Origin: Streptacidiphilus sp. 4-A2
GTDB lineage: Bacteria; Actinomycetota; Actinomycetes; Streptomycetales; Streptomycetaceae
NCBI GenBank assembly: GCA_014284505.1
Contig: JAAFYY010000001.1
Coordinates: 1,054,001 to 1,118,000, forward strand
Direction of reading: 5' to 3'
Length of the DNA stretch: 64,000 bases
The notes beneath the pieces are model-generated. The model worked only from the letters and a program-made list of their open reading frames with translations, searched no databases and had not been told where the DNA came from. Below, piece by piece: positions 26,047 to 35,932 of this stretch. Every line of letters begins with the position of its first letter. Within the stretch, counting starts at the first letter, position 1. The position numbers and the translations under genes are program-made.

Positions 26047-27998
26047 GTGTCCCGCCGTCAGCGGTTGACCACGGCCGTCGAACCGGCGACGCCGCCCGCG
26101 GGCCGGGCGCACCGGATCGCCGTCCGCGCCGCCCTGCCGGTGGCGCTGCTGCTGTGGCTGCTGTCACTGCGGCATGTCGCACTGGACCGGATGGGCGATC
26201 TCGGGCTGCTCCAGGTGCTGCCCGCGCTCTACTGGGTGGCGGTGGCGCTGCTCACCCTCGGCTTCGTGCTGGCACTGTACGACCGCCGGCCGGGCCGGGC
26301 TGGCTGACCGGGTACGTGCTGGGGCTGGTGGCGATGATCCACGCCACCCCCTCCCTGCTCTACCCCACGCTGCGGTACTCCTGGGCGTGGAAGCACATCG
26401 CGGTGATCGACGCGATCCTGCGCCACGGCGGCTCGGTGCCCAACAACAACGGGCTGGACATCTACAACCAGTGGCCGGGTTCTTCGTCCTGAACGGGCTG
26501 CTGCTGCGCACCACCGGCTGCACTCGGCGCTCGGCTACGCGGCCTGGACCCCGCCGGTGCTCAACGCGCTGCTGCTGGGGCCGCTGCTGCTGCTCTACGG
26601 ACGTTCACCCGGGACCGGCGGCTGCTCTGGGGCGGAGCCTGGATCTTCTACTCCTGCTCCTGGGTGGGCCAGGACTACTTCTCCCACAGGCCTTCGCCTT
26701 CCTGCTGTACACGTGGTGCTGGCCATGATCTTCCGGCAGCTGTCCACCGTCGGGGCAGTCGGGGACGGATCCGGCGTCGGCCGCAACCGTGAACGCGACG
26801 CGGACCGCGGCGGCGGATCCCGCGCCGGGCGGGGCGTCCCCGGTCGGGGGTCCCCGGGTGGGGGTCGTCGGGTGGGGCGTCGCCGGTCGTGGTTCCGGCC
26901 CCGAGCGGCCGGAACTGGCCCGTCTCCCGGCTGGCGCTGCTGGTGGTGATCGAGGCCGCGATCATCTCCTCGCACCAGCTCACCCCGCTGATGCTGCTGA
27001 CCGCCCTGATCGCGCTGTCACTGCCCCGGGCCAACCGGCGGATCACCCTGCCGCCGCTGGCCGCCGCCCTGGTACTCCAGGCGATCTGGCTGACCACCGT
27101 GGCCCGCCCGTACATCTCGGCCAACCTGGGCAGCTTCGGCAAGGCCCTGCTGTCGCCCGACGGCAACGCGGTCTCCGGGCTGGCCGGCCTCGGGGCCGCG
27201 GCCGGCGGCCAGGTCGCGGTGGACTGGATCGACCGCTGCCTGTCCGCCGCCGTGGTGCTGATGGCCCTGGCCTGCTTCCTGCGGCGGCCCTGGACGCGGC
27301 GCAGCGGCCTGCCGCTGGTGGCGCTCTCACCGCTGCCGCTGCTCGCCGCCAACAGCTACGGCGGGGAGATGATCTTCCGGGTCTACCTGTTCTCGCTCCC
27401 GGCCACCGCCTTCCTGGCCGGGGCCCTGGTGCTGCGTCCCGTTCACCGGCCCCGGCTGCGGCTGCTGGTGCTCTGCGGGCTGCTGCCCGCCCTGCTCCTC
27501 GGGCTGTTCTTCGGCTACTACAGCAAGGAGGAGATGAACTACTTCACCCCGGCCGAGGTCACCGCCGCCCAGTACGTCAACGCCGTCGCACCGCCGGGGT
27601 CGGCGATCGTGGCGGTCACCGGCAATGTCCCGGGCTACTACACCTACTACGACCGGCACGAACTGGTGCTGCTCAGTCAGGCGTCTGCGGCGACCCAGTC
27701 GCTGCTGGTCGACGATCCGGTCGCCGGGCTCCAGCAGGCGCTGAACGGCGCCACCCCGGGAGCCCCGGTCTACCTGCTGCTCAACCGGGGCCAGCAGGCC
27801 GAGTGCTATCTCACCGGCGTGCTGCCCGCCAACATCCAGTCCAGGCTGGAGAGCGCGCTGGCCGGCTACCCCGGCGTCAGCGTCATCTACCGCAACCCGG
27901 ACGCGACGGTCTACCGCTTCGCCCCCTCCGCCTTCCTGTCGGCCAGGGTCGGCCGACCGGCGACGGGTGTCCGACCGGCCAGAGGAGTCCAGCGATGA
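26047..27998 (+). CDS. Polytopic membrane protein of the polysaccharide locus (frameshifted)
   Basis: GTG 26047 follows GGGGAGG. The product is a string of hydrophobic helices (VALLLWLLSLRHVAL, VAVALLTLGFVLALY, LLGPLLLLY, ALLVVIEAAIISSHQLTPLMLLTALIALSL and more). A C-terminal soluble domain follows (PAEVTAAQYVNAVAPPGSAIV, GYYTYYDRHELVLLSQ). The segment RHGGSVPNNNGLDIYNQWPG between helices looks like an exposed active-site loop. Overall it resembles GT-C-type glycosyltransferases or polymer-chain membrane proteins, but no definite motif was identified. At least four frameshifts fall between 26270 and 26900; the part from 26889 is intact. The stop overlaps the GH16 gene by 4 bp. Confidence 0.7.
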
Positions 27999-29272
27999 GC
28001 ACTGCCCCGCCGCGCCCGTGGACCGGCCTGGCGCTGGCCGCCTCCGGCTGGGTGGCACTGGCCGCGACCCAGCTGCCCGCCGCCAACCCGCTGCGGGTGG
28101 CCGTGGTCACCGCCTTCCTGCTGATCGGCCCGGGAACGGCGGCGGTACGACTGGCCGCGCCGAAGCTGGACCGGCGGGACCGGAAGGCGGCCAGGCTCGA
28201 GTGCGTGGTGCTGACCCTGGCCGTCAGCCTGGCGATCGGCACGCTGGTCGCCGAGGTCTTCTATCTGACCCGCAGCCTCAGCACCGTCCGGGCCGTGAGC
28301 GCACTGGCCGCGCTCACCACCGTGCTGGCGCTGGCGCCGTACGCCGGTCCGGGCCGCCGGGCGCGGCGCGGGGCGCCCGACGCTCCCGGCGCTCCCCGGC
28401 CGCCGGAACACCTTCCCGGGACGTCCGGCCGGGCCGGGCGGACGGCCCGGACCGGCCGGGCCGCGCTGGCGGGCTGTCTGCTGGTCTCCGCCGCCGCCTG
28501 CGGCGGGCAGAGCGCGTCGGCCCCGGCCGGAGTGGACCCCGCCGCCACCGAACCCGCCGCGGCCGGCCCCTGGCACCTGGTCTTCCAGGACGGGTTCCAG
28601 GGCAGCACCCTGGACTCAAGTCGCTGGACCACCTGCTACGACTGGAATGACGCAGGGTGTACCAATGCCGGGAATCATGAGCTGGAGTGGTATCTCCCCA
28701 GTCAGGTGACCGTGGGCGGCGGGATGCTCAGCCTGAACGCGCTGCGCAGCGCCACCACCGGCTCCGACGGCAAGACCTACCCGTGGACCTCGGGCATGGT
28801 CTCCACCGGCCGGGACTCCTGGTACGCCACCCCCAGGCACACCTTCGCCCACGGCTACTTCGCCGCCGCGATCCGGATCCCGGCCGCCGACGGTATGTTC
28901 CCCGCCTTCTGGCTGATGCCGGACACCCGGAGCACCCCGCCGGAGCTGGACGTGGCCGAGTTCGCCGGAACCACCCAGCATGTCCAGATGACCGTGCACT
29001 GGGCCGGCCCGGGCGGCAAGGACCAGCACCTTGCCGGGTCCTACGGGCCGGCGGACTTCCCCTCCGGCTTCCATGTGTTCGCCCTCGACTGGGAGAGCGA
29101 CTCGCTGACCTGGTACATCGACGGCGTCTCCCGCTTCCGGACCACCGGGCACGTCCCGGATGTGCCGATGGAGCTGCTGCTCGACCTGGCCGTGGGCTAC
29201 CCGGTCGCACCCCCGGACACGGTGAGCTCGGCCGCCATGAAGGTCGACTGGGTCCGGGTCTGGCAGCACTGA
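27995..29272 (+). CDS. Membrane-tethered GH16 glycoside hydrolase
   Basis: An intact 425-residue protein. Residues 1-150 contain about three or four hydrophobic helices (LALAASGWVALAATQLP, VVTAFLLIGPGTAAV, VVLTLAVSLAIGTLVAEVF). A second signal-like stretch with a lipobox-like VSAAACGG follows at about residue 165, then a GH16 domain to the end. The catalytic motif ExDxxE is present as PPELDVAEFAG, with HVFALDWESDSLTWYIDG downstream. GH16 enzymes cut beta-1,3/1,4-glucans or galactans. The tethering and ATGA coupling to the upstream membrane protein suggest trimming or release of the polysaccharide made by this locus. Confidence 0.88.
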   Translation: MSTAPPRPWTGLALAASGWVALAATQLPAANPLRVAVVTAFLLIGPGTAAVRLAAPKLDRRDRKAARLECVVLTLAVSLAIGTLVAEVFYLTRSLSTVRAVSALAALTTVLALAPYAGPGRRARRGAPDAPGAPRPPEHLPGTSGRAGRTARTGRAALAGCLLVSAAACGGQSASAPAGVDPAATEPAAAGPWHLVFQDGFQGSTLDSSRWTTCYDWNDAGCTNAGNHELEWYLPSQVTVGGGMLSLNALRSATTGSDGKTYPWTSGMVSTGRDSWYATPRHTFAHGYFAAAIRIPAADGMFPAFWLMPDTRSTPPELDVAEFAGTTQHVQMTVHWAGPGGKDQHLAGSYGPADFPSGFHVFALDWESDSLTWYIDGVSRFRTTGHVPDVPMELLLDLAVGYPVAPPDTVSSAAMKVDWVRVWQH

Positions 29273-29294
29273 GCGGACCGGCGGGGCGAGCGGC

Positions 29295-30390
29295 TCACCG
29301 GTCCGGGCCGGCCCCGGTGAACATGCCGACCAGACTGTGGGGTGCGTGCTCGCCGAAGAGCAGCTCGTGCAGCTCGTTGCCGTCGGCGGCGGCCGCGGCG
29401 CTGCGGGGAACAGGGCCTGCTCGTACTCGGCGAGCGCGGCCTCGGCATCGTCGGGGTGCGCGGCGAGGCCTGGCCGAGTTCGGCGCCGTCGAACATGGCG
29501 TGGTTCGCCTTCGCCGTTGGGGGCCGAGAGGTGGGCGCGTCGCCGAGCAGGGTCACCCCGGTACCCGCTCCCACCGGCACCGGCGTGCAGGGTGCGCAGG
29601 ACCGGTGCGGTCTCTCCGTCGGTGATCAGCGCGGTGAGCTCCGGCGCCCAGCCCTCGAACTCCCGCGCGATCCGGGCGGCGGCCCCGGCGGAGTCGGTGA
29701 AGTCGATAAACCGGCGACTCGGAGAGCGCCACATAGGTGTGCAGGGTCCCGCCGTTCTCCCGGTGGGCCTGGATGCCCTTGCCCGGCGCCGGCGCGACAG
29801 CGCCCCGCCGCCGACCGCCTTCGCACTGGCCGGGTGCCGGGCGTCACTGTCGAACAGGTAGGTCTCGATGAACGACCTGCCGATGTACTCGGGTACCGCC
29901 TCGGAGAGCAGCGGCCGGACCCGCGACCACGCGCCGTCCGCACCGACCAGCAGGCTCGTGACGACGGTGGCACCGTCGGCGAAGGCCACCTCGTGCCGAC
30001 CGCCGCCGAGCGCGCGGACACCGCTGACCTTGCACCCCCAGCGGACGGTACCGGCCGGGAGCGATTCGAGCAGGACCCTGCGCAGCTCGCCGCGCAGCAC
30101 CTCGGGGCGTCCGCGGGTGCTGTCGTCGTCGTACAGGACGGTCCCGTCCGGGGCGAGAATCCGGGTTGCCTCGCGGCCCTCCAGGACCAGGCCGCGGAAC
30201 TCCTCCATCAGCCCTGCCGCCCGGAGCGCCGGCTGGCCGTTGTCCTCGTGGATGTCGAGCATCCGCCCTGTGCCCGCGCCGTCGGGGAGGCCTCCGCCTC
30301 GTAGACCGTGGCCGGGATTCCGTGGACGTGCAGGACGCGGGCGAGGGTGAGGCCGCCGAGTCCGGCGCCGATGATCGTAACGGGGCGCAT
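29295..30390 (-). CDS. FAD-dependent monooxygenase, TetX-like (frameshifted)
   Basis: An aromatic-type flavoprotein hydroxylase. ATG 30390 opens [20 protein letters not shown], the dinucleotide-binding GxGxx[19 protein letters not shown] follows and closely resembles the GGTLDLH..GQEAM segment of TetX-type oxygenases. The FAD-binding GD motif is [15 protein letters not shown] and the end is split among frames. Frame changes occur near 30262, 29800, 29730, 29540, 29480 and 29400. It is divergent from a TetR gene with two operators between them, the usual layout for a drug- or phenolic-inducible oxygenase. Tetracycline inactivation is possible but not shown by sequence. Confidence 0.82.
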
Positions 30391-30435
30391 GGTCGCTCCT
30401 CGGGTTCGAGGCCGGCCGGGGTCCCGGCCACTCTC

Positions 30436-30469
30436 TGGAATGTCATTCCAGTATTGGAACACCGCTCCA
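30436..30469. promoter_or_regulatory. Twin TetR operators between monooxygenase and tetR genes
   Basis: Two 15-bp dyads sit 19 bp apart: TGGAATGTCATTCCA (30436-30450, perfect 6-3-6) and TGGAACACCGCTCCA (30455-30469, one mismatched pair). They occupy the 99-bp divergent promoter region, immediately upstream of both genes, where a TetR dimer pair would repress both directions. Confidence 0.85.
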
Positions 30470-30489
30470 GATGTGTCAAGATTGGCGGC

Positions 30490-31257
30490 ATGGCAACCCG
30501 GACCCGCCAGTCCCAGCGACGCACGGAAGCGCTCTCCAAGGAGCGCATCGTCGAGGCCGCCGTCGAGCTGCTCGACACGGTCGGCGAGGGCGAGCTGACC
30601 TTCCGGGCCCTGACCGAGCGCCTCGCCACCGGGCCCGGGGCCATCTACTGGCACGTGGCCAACAAGGGCGAGCTGCTGACCGCCGCGACCGACGCCGTCA
30701 TCGCCGCCGCGCTGACCGCCGGCCCCCCGACTCCGCCCACTCCCCCGAGTCCGTGGAGCCCATCGAGCCCATGGAGCCCCCAGCCTCGCCGCAGGACGGG
30801 ATCCGCGCCGTCGCGCTCGGGCTGTTCGACGCGATCGCCGAACACCCGTGGCTGGCCACCCAGCTCTCGACGCAGTTCTCCCGCAGCCCCTGGGGGCCGG
30901 TGACGCCGCGGATCTTCGAGAGCATCGGCCGACAGGTCCGCGCGCTGGGCGTACCCGAGGCCGTGGTTCACGGCGACCTCGCTGCTGCTGCACTACATCC
31001 TCGGCGCCGCCGGGCAGAACGCCGCGAACGCCCGCAGCGCCGGGCCCGACCTGGACCGCAGCCAGTTCCTCGACACCGTGGCGAGGGCCTGGGAGGAGCT
31101 CGACCCCGACGACTACCCCTTCACCCGGGCCGTTGCCGAGCAGGTGCGCGAACACGACGACCACGAGCAGTTCCTCGCCGGTATCGAGCTCGTGCTCACC
31201 GGCATCACCGCACTCCATCCGCCCGCCGGGCAGGCGCCCGCCCCACCCGTCCGCTGA
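30490..31257 (+). CDS. TetR/AcrR-family regulator divergent from the TetX-like gene (frameshifted)
   Basis: ATG 30490 opens [20 protein letters not shown]. The DNA-binding domain is clear: [44 protein letters not shown]. The ligand domain follows with [20 protein letters not shown] and [24 protein letters not shown], ending at TGA 31255-31257, about 255 residues in all. Frames change near 30735 and 30990. This is the TetR_C (tetracycline-repressor-like) subgroup. It probably represses the neighbouring flavin monooxygenase and itself through the two dyads at 30436-30469. Confidence 0.88.
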
Positions 31258-31295
31258 GCCAGGGGCCTCCGGCTCCGGCCTGCCGCCGTGGCCCC

Positions 31296-32114
31296 CTATG
31301 CGTCCGGGCAGGCCGACGGGCCGCCGGCCGGACGGCCTAGTCCGGCGCGGATCCGCCGGTAGACCCGCCAGCCCTTGGTCCGCCACAGTTCGGGGTAGGG
31401 CGCGACCGGCGCGCCGCTCCCGGCCGTCCAGCGCCGGAACAGCTCCGGCGGGGTGTCCGCGCGCACCAGCAGCCGGGCGATCCGCATGGGGTCGTCGGCC
31501 GGGGAGCTGAGCGCCGGGCCCACGGCGGCGGCCGAGCCCCAGCCCGCCTTCTGCACCCGGCGGCGCAGCGCGGCGCTGGAGTAGCCGTGCGGATAGGCGA
31601 ACGCGCTCACCTGGTGCGCCAGTGCCTGCTCCAACTCCCTTTTGCAGCCCGCGAGTTCCTCGCAGAGTCGGCGCCCCGGCAGGATGTCGAGCTGGGCGTG
31701 GCTGCGCGAGTGTCCGCCGATCTCGACGCCATAGGCGTCCAGGGTGGTGATCTGACGCCAGTTCAGCATCTCGGCGGGCGGCAGCAGACTGCCCGGTGCC
31801 CGGGCCCCGGGGCGTGCACCGCGCCGGTGGTGATGTAGAGCGTGGCCGGGAGTTCGCGTTCGGCGAGCAGCGGAGCGACCGTCCAGTAGAAGTCCGCGAA
31901 GCCGTCGTCGAAGGTGAGCACCGCGCTGCGCGGCGGCAGAGCCGGGCCGCCGCGCAGCGCGGCGACCAGGCGGCGCAGCGGGAACGCTCAGTCCGCTGTC
32001 GGCGATCTGCTGCAACTGCCCGGTGAAGGCCCGGGGCGTGACCGTGAACGGCGCGATCCACGAAGGCGGTTCGTCCGACACCGAGTGGTAGAGGAAGACC
32101 GGAACGGCATTCAC
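31296..32114 (-). CDS. NodB-type polysaccharide deacetylase (frameshifted)
   Basis: Starts at GTG 32114 ([19 protein letters not shown]), overlapping the upstream glycosyltransferase stop as GTGA. The motif-1 sequence [11 protein letters not shown] (metal-binding DD) and [12 protein letters not shown] (H-x3-H) are present, and FAYPHGYSS matches motif 3, so the metal-dependent deacetylase site is complete. Two frameshifts (about 31965 and 31800) leave the central part in a separate frame. The enzyme removes N- or O-acetyl groups from sugar polymers. No signal peptide is obvious. It is the last gene of the minus-strand polysaccharide operon. Confidence 0.87.
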   Translation of the reverse strand: MNAVPVFLYHSVSDEPPSWIAPFTVTPRAFTGQLQQIADSGLSVPAAPPGRRAARRPGSAAAQRGAHLRRRLRGLLLDGRSAARRTRTPGHALHHHRRGARPGARAPGSLLPPAEMLNWRQITTLDAYGVEIGGHSRSHAQLDILPGRRLCEELAGCKRELEQALAHQVSAFAYPHGYSSAALRRRVQKAGWGSAAAVGPALSSPADDPMRIARLLVRADTPPELFRRWTAGSGAPVAPYPELWRTKGWRVYRRIRAGLGRPAGGPSACPDA

Positions 32115-33032
32115 AGCAGCCTCCTGCTCGGGCCGCGCACCCGGGCCCCGGCGTAGCCGAGGGCCGCCGCGCCCACCCCGGTGGCCAGCGCCGCCACCGT
32201 GGCCGGGGAACTGCCGGAGCCCGGCCGCAGCCGCGGCCGAGAGCCCGCGGCAGGGTCCTGCGCAGGTAGGCGCGTTCGCTGGCGAGCGCCGGACCGCTGC
32301 CCGCGTGCCGGGCCACGGCGGCCTTGGACAGGCCTTCGGCATAGCAGCGGGAGCGGAAGTAGGACCAGCTGGTACGGGCCGCGGGCACATGGTGGCGGAC
32401 CGCGGCGGCGGGCTCGTACAGCAGCACGCCCTCGGGTTCGCGGGCCGCGATCCGCAGGCAGAGCTCGGTCTCCTCGCAGCCCAGCGGCCGGCTGCCGACC
32501 CGGCCGAGGTCGGTGCGGAACCCTCCGGCCGCCAGGATCGCGGCCCGCCGGAAGGACATATTGGCGCCGATGAAGTTCCTTACCGGAGACCGCCGTTCGG
32601 GCATGCCCTGGTAGCAGCAGCCGACCACCCAGTCGAACTCGCTGGGGAACCATTCGGGCCGGCCGCTCTCCCAGTACGGCCGGACCAGTCCGCCGACGCC
32701 GAGCACCCGTGGGTCACGGTAGCCGTCGAGCAGTTGTCTGCTCCAGTCGGGATCGGCGGCCGCGTCGTCGTCCAGGAAGGCCACCACCTCGCCGTGGCGG
32801 CAGCCACTCCGCTGTTGCGGGCACCGGAAAGTCCTTGCTGCTGTTGCTGACGATCCGTAGGCCGGTGAAGCGGGCGGCGGCGGCCCGGGCGGCGAGTTCC
32901 GGGCAGTGGTCGACCACCAGCAGCAGCTCGTCCACCGGCCGCGTTGGGCCTGGACGAGCCGACGGCCTCGGTCAGGTCGTGCCAACGGTCCACTGTGTAG
33001 GCGCAGATGACCACGGTAAGGGTCGCGTTCAC
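32111..33032 (-). CDS. Family 2 glycosyltransferase (frameshifted)
   Basis: Starts at GTG 33032 behind [25 protein letters not shown] is the GT-A N-terminal strand; [24 protein letters not shown] carries the metal-binding D-D-D, and [19 protein letters not shown] plus [12 protein letters not shown] are typical acceptor-side motifs of large GT2 proteins. A C-terminal tail ([20 protein letters not shown]) may associate with the membrane. Frameshifts fall near 32940, 32820 and 32230. It adds a sugar from a nucleotide donor; the sugar cannot be told. It overlaps both neighbours by 4 bp. Confidence 0.86.
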
Positions 33033-34493
33033 AATGTCCTCCTTCGGCCGGCCGGCACGGTTCGGCCGGGTGTGGCACCGGTCGCCCCGGCCGGATGGAC
33101 GTGGCGCCGGTCAGCGTGGTGCCGGTCGGCAGCGTGCCGGTCGGCGTGGTGCCGGTGGAGGTGCCGGGCGCGGGTCGGGGCAGCCAGCGCGGCATGGTCA
33201 GCAGCAGCGGCAGGCCCAGGATGCACTCGGCGGCCAGCCAGGCCACGCCGACCCGGCCACGCCCATGACCGGCAGCAGCCAGGCGCTGAATCCGAGGACC
33301 AGCACGCACAGCAGCCCCTGCAACCCGACCGCCCAGACGAGCTTGCGCCGGGCCCGGGCGACGTCCACCGCGACGTCCAGCAGCAGGTTGGGCAGTGCGG
33401 CCAGGGCGAGCAGCCGCAGCAGCGCGGTGCCGTGTTCGGCGTAGCCGGGGCCGAACAGCCGCAGCATCCAGGGCGCGACCGCGACCAGCAGCAGCACCGC
33501 GCCGGCCAGCAGCCAGGCGCTGTGCCGCAGCACCCGGCGGGCGTCGGCGACCAGCCGCTCCGGGGCGTGGGCGGCCTCGACGATCAGCGAGCTGCCCATG
33601 TTGTAGGAGGCCAGGAACAGCGTGTAGGCGATCACCCAGGCCAGGGAGAAGTAGGCGTTGCTGGTGCCGCCCAGGCGGTCCAGCACCATCAGCGGGGCGA
33701 CGGTGTAAGCGGCGAGCCGGCACAGCGTGCCCAGGTAGTCGGCGGAGGCGTAGCGCACCAGCCGGGGAGGCAGCGCCCCGCCGTCGCCGGCCGCGCGCTG
33801 GCGGTCGGGGACCGCCCGGCGGAACAGGTAGGCGTTGGTCAGCAGCAGCGCCACCGTCATCGCCCCGGCCCAGGACACCAGGATCCCGGATTCCAGCGCC
33901 AGCAGCCCGCAGCAGACCAGCAGTGCGGCCTTGACCACGGCGAACACCGCGTTCTCGATCAGCACCCAGCCCGGTCGCCGCAGCCCGGTGAGCAGCCCGT
34001 CCTGGAGGACGAAGATCGAGTACCCGGCGGTGCCGACGACAAAGGCGATGGCCGCCACCGGGCTGCGCAGGTAGTCCAGTCCCGGGACAGCAGCGGGACC
34101 AGGATCAGGAAGAGCACGGCGACGGCGGTGCTGAAGCCCGCGCTCGCGGCGTAGCAGCCCAGCGCCAGCTTCCGGGTGTGCCGCCCGGCGGCCGGGGCGA
34201 ACCGCACCAGCACATCGGCGAGGTTGAGCTGGCCGATCCCGGCGAGCAGGGTGGCCGCCGACAGTGCGGCATAGCTGCGGCCCACGGTGTCGGTGCTGTA
34301 GTAGGAGGGGCGAGCACCCAGTAGAGCAGCCCCAGGGCCGAGGTGACCAGTGAACTCAGGTTCAGTACATGGCCGTTGCGCAGCAGCCCGGCCCTGGCGG
34401 GTGCGCCCGCGCCCGCTCCGGGCGCGGGGCCGGAGCGGGCGCGGGCACGGGCACGGGCGCGGGGCGGGCCGCGGTGCGCGCGGGGGCGGTCAT
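33029..34493 (-). CDS. Polysaccharide flippase/Wzx-like membrane protein (frameshifted)
   Basis: ATG 34493 overlaps the previous glycosyltransferase stop (ATGA), and TGA 33031-33029 overlaps the next GTG. The product has about 12 hydrophobic segments: [78 protein letters not shown], and [17 protein letters not shown], as in MOP/MATE-type oligosaccharide exporters. The N-terminus is a Pro/Ala/Arg-rich tail and the C-terminus a Thr/Gly-rich repeat (about 33100-33170). Frame changes occur near 34430, 34310, 34080 and 33250. It probably flips lipid-linked repeat units made by the neighbouring glycosyltransferases. Confidence 0.85.
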
Positions 34494-35932
34494 GGCGTGC
34501 CCGGCTCCGCGCCGGTCGCCACAGCCCGGCGCTCGCGACCCGCGCCGCGGCGCTCGGTGCCTGTGCGGCGGCGCTCGGTCCGCGCGCTCAGGCGCTGCCT
34601 GCGGTGGTGCTGCCGGCGGCTGCGCAGATAGCCCAGCGGGCCGTACAGCAGACCCTGGAGTTCCAGCAGTGCCAGTCGGCGTGACCAGTCGGCCTCGGCG
34701 TCGTCGTCGGGGCCGGTCGGCCGGCGGCGGGTGACGGCGTAGCGCAGTCCGCCGGGAGCCTGCGCGCGAGCGCGGGCAGCAGCTGCGGCTGGCCCGCCAC
34801 GGCGGCGGCCAGGAACGCGCCGAAGCCCGTCCCGTAGCCGAACGCCTGCGCGGGCAGGGCCTGCGGCTGGCGGCTGTCGTGGTGCCAGACCACGGCATCG
34901 GGCCGGTAGCCGAGCTCGGCCCCGGCGGTCAGCGCCCGCAGGAAGCCGAGCAGGTCGTCGCCGCCGTGGCGGGGTGCCGGTGCGGTGGCCGGGTCGAAGC
35001 CGCCGATCCGGCGCAGCAGGTCGGTCCGGTAGGCCATGTTGGCGCCGGAGCCGAAGCGGCCGGCGGTGAACGGGAAGAGCGGGTCGCCGGGCGGCTCGGC
35101 CAGTGACCAGGTCCGTGGGGCGAAGCCCTTTCCGTAGCCGCCGTGCTGCTGGAGTTCGGCCTGGGTCCTGGTCTCCAGTTCGGCGGGCAGGATCAGCCCG
35201 GTGACGCAGCCGATCCGCTCGCGGGCGGCGAACGCCTCGGCCAGTGCGGCCGGCCAGTGCCGGTCGACCAGGGTGTCGTCGTCGGTGAAGGCGGTGATCC
35301 GGCCCCGGACCTCGGTCAGCGCCCGGTTGTGTGCCCGGGCCAGCCCGGCGACCGGTTCCCGCAGGTAGCGCACCCGTCCCGGGTAGTGGCCGCGGACCAG
35401 GGCCTCGGCGGAGTCGTCGGCCGGGGCGTTGTCGACCACCAGCACCTCCATCCGGGGGTAGCCGGTCCGCAGCACCGAGTCCAGGCACTGGCGGAGCAGG
35501 TCGGCCCGGTTGTGGGTGGCGACGACCACGCTGATCGGCGGCGGGTCCGCGAGCACCCGGGCCCGGGGGCCAGGCACGGGTGCAGGCGGGGGCCGGCCGC
35601 GGGGTGGCGGCCGCCAGGGCGTCTGCGGCCCGGTGCCGGGCGATGGGTTCGGCGAGTTCACGACGGGCGGTCTCGACCAGCGTCCGGCGCAGCCCGGCGG
35701 CGCCGGGTCGGCCGGTGGCGGTGACCACTCCGAGCGGGTGTCCGTGCAGCCGCACCAACGCCAACACGCGTCCGTCCGGGTCGGCCGGGCACGGACGGCC
35801 GGGCGAGCGGGGCTCGCCGGGCTCGTCGAGGTCCAGTTCGACGATCCGGACGGGGGTGTAGGGCGAATCGCGGGCGACGAGGCAGGGGCAGGCCGGGTCG
35901 GTGCGCTGATCTTGGCCGTTCATCGTTCTCAC
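34490..35932 (-). CDS. Family 2 glycosyltransferase with extra N-terminal domain (frameshifted)
   Basis: GTG 35932 overlaps the upstream stop as GTGA. The first 110 residues form an additional domain (PYTPVRIVELDLDEP; VLALVRLHGHPLGVVTATG) of the kind found in some actinomycete glycosyltransferases. The GT-A domain follows: ISVVVATHNRADLLRQCLDS, VDNAPADDSAEALV, ITAFTDDDTLVDRHW (metal-binding DDD) and FGSGANMAYRTDLLRRIGGFD. A C-terminal basic stretch closes the protein. Frames change near 35590 and 34745. It is predicted to extend the lipid-linked oligosaccharide of the locus; donor and acceptor are unknown. Confidence 0.87.
   Translation of the reverse strand: MRTMNGQDQRTDPACPCLVARDSPYTPVRIVELDLDEPGEPRSPGRPCPADPDGRVLALVRLHGHPLGVVTATGRPGAAGLRRTLVETARRELAEPIARHRAADALAAATPRPAPACTRAWPPGPGARGPAADQRGRRHPQPGRPAPPVPGLGAADRLPPDGGAGGRQRPGRRLRRGPGPRPLPGTGALPAGTGRRAGPGTQPGADRGPGPDHRLHRRRHPGRPALAGRTGRGVRRPRADRLRHRADPARRTGDQDPGRTPAARRLRKGLRPTDLVTGRAARRPALPVHRRPLRLRRQHGLPDRPAAPDRRLRPGHRTGTPPRRRRPARLPAGADRRGRARLPARCRGLAPRQPPAAGPARAGVRLRDGLRRVPGRRRGGPAAAAARARAQAPGGLRYAVTRRRPTGPDDDAEADWSRRLALLELQGLLYGPLGYLRSRRQHHRRQRLSARTERRRTGTERRGAGRERRAVATGAEPGTP

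Noticed and set aside
30208..33723. Minus-strand open frame of about 1170 codons spanning flippase to monooxygenase
   Set aside because: It alternates between true coding segments and shadow sequence of four genes and the TetR complement; the gene boundaries with 4-bp overlaps are preserved in the correct frames.
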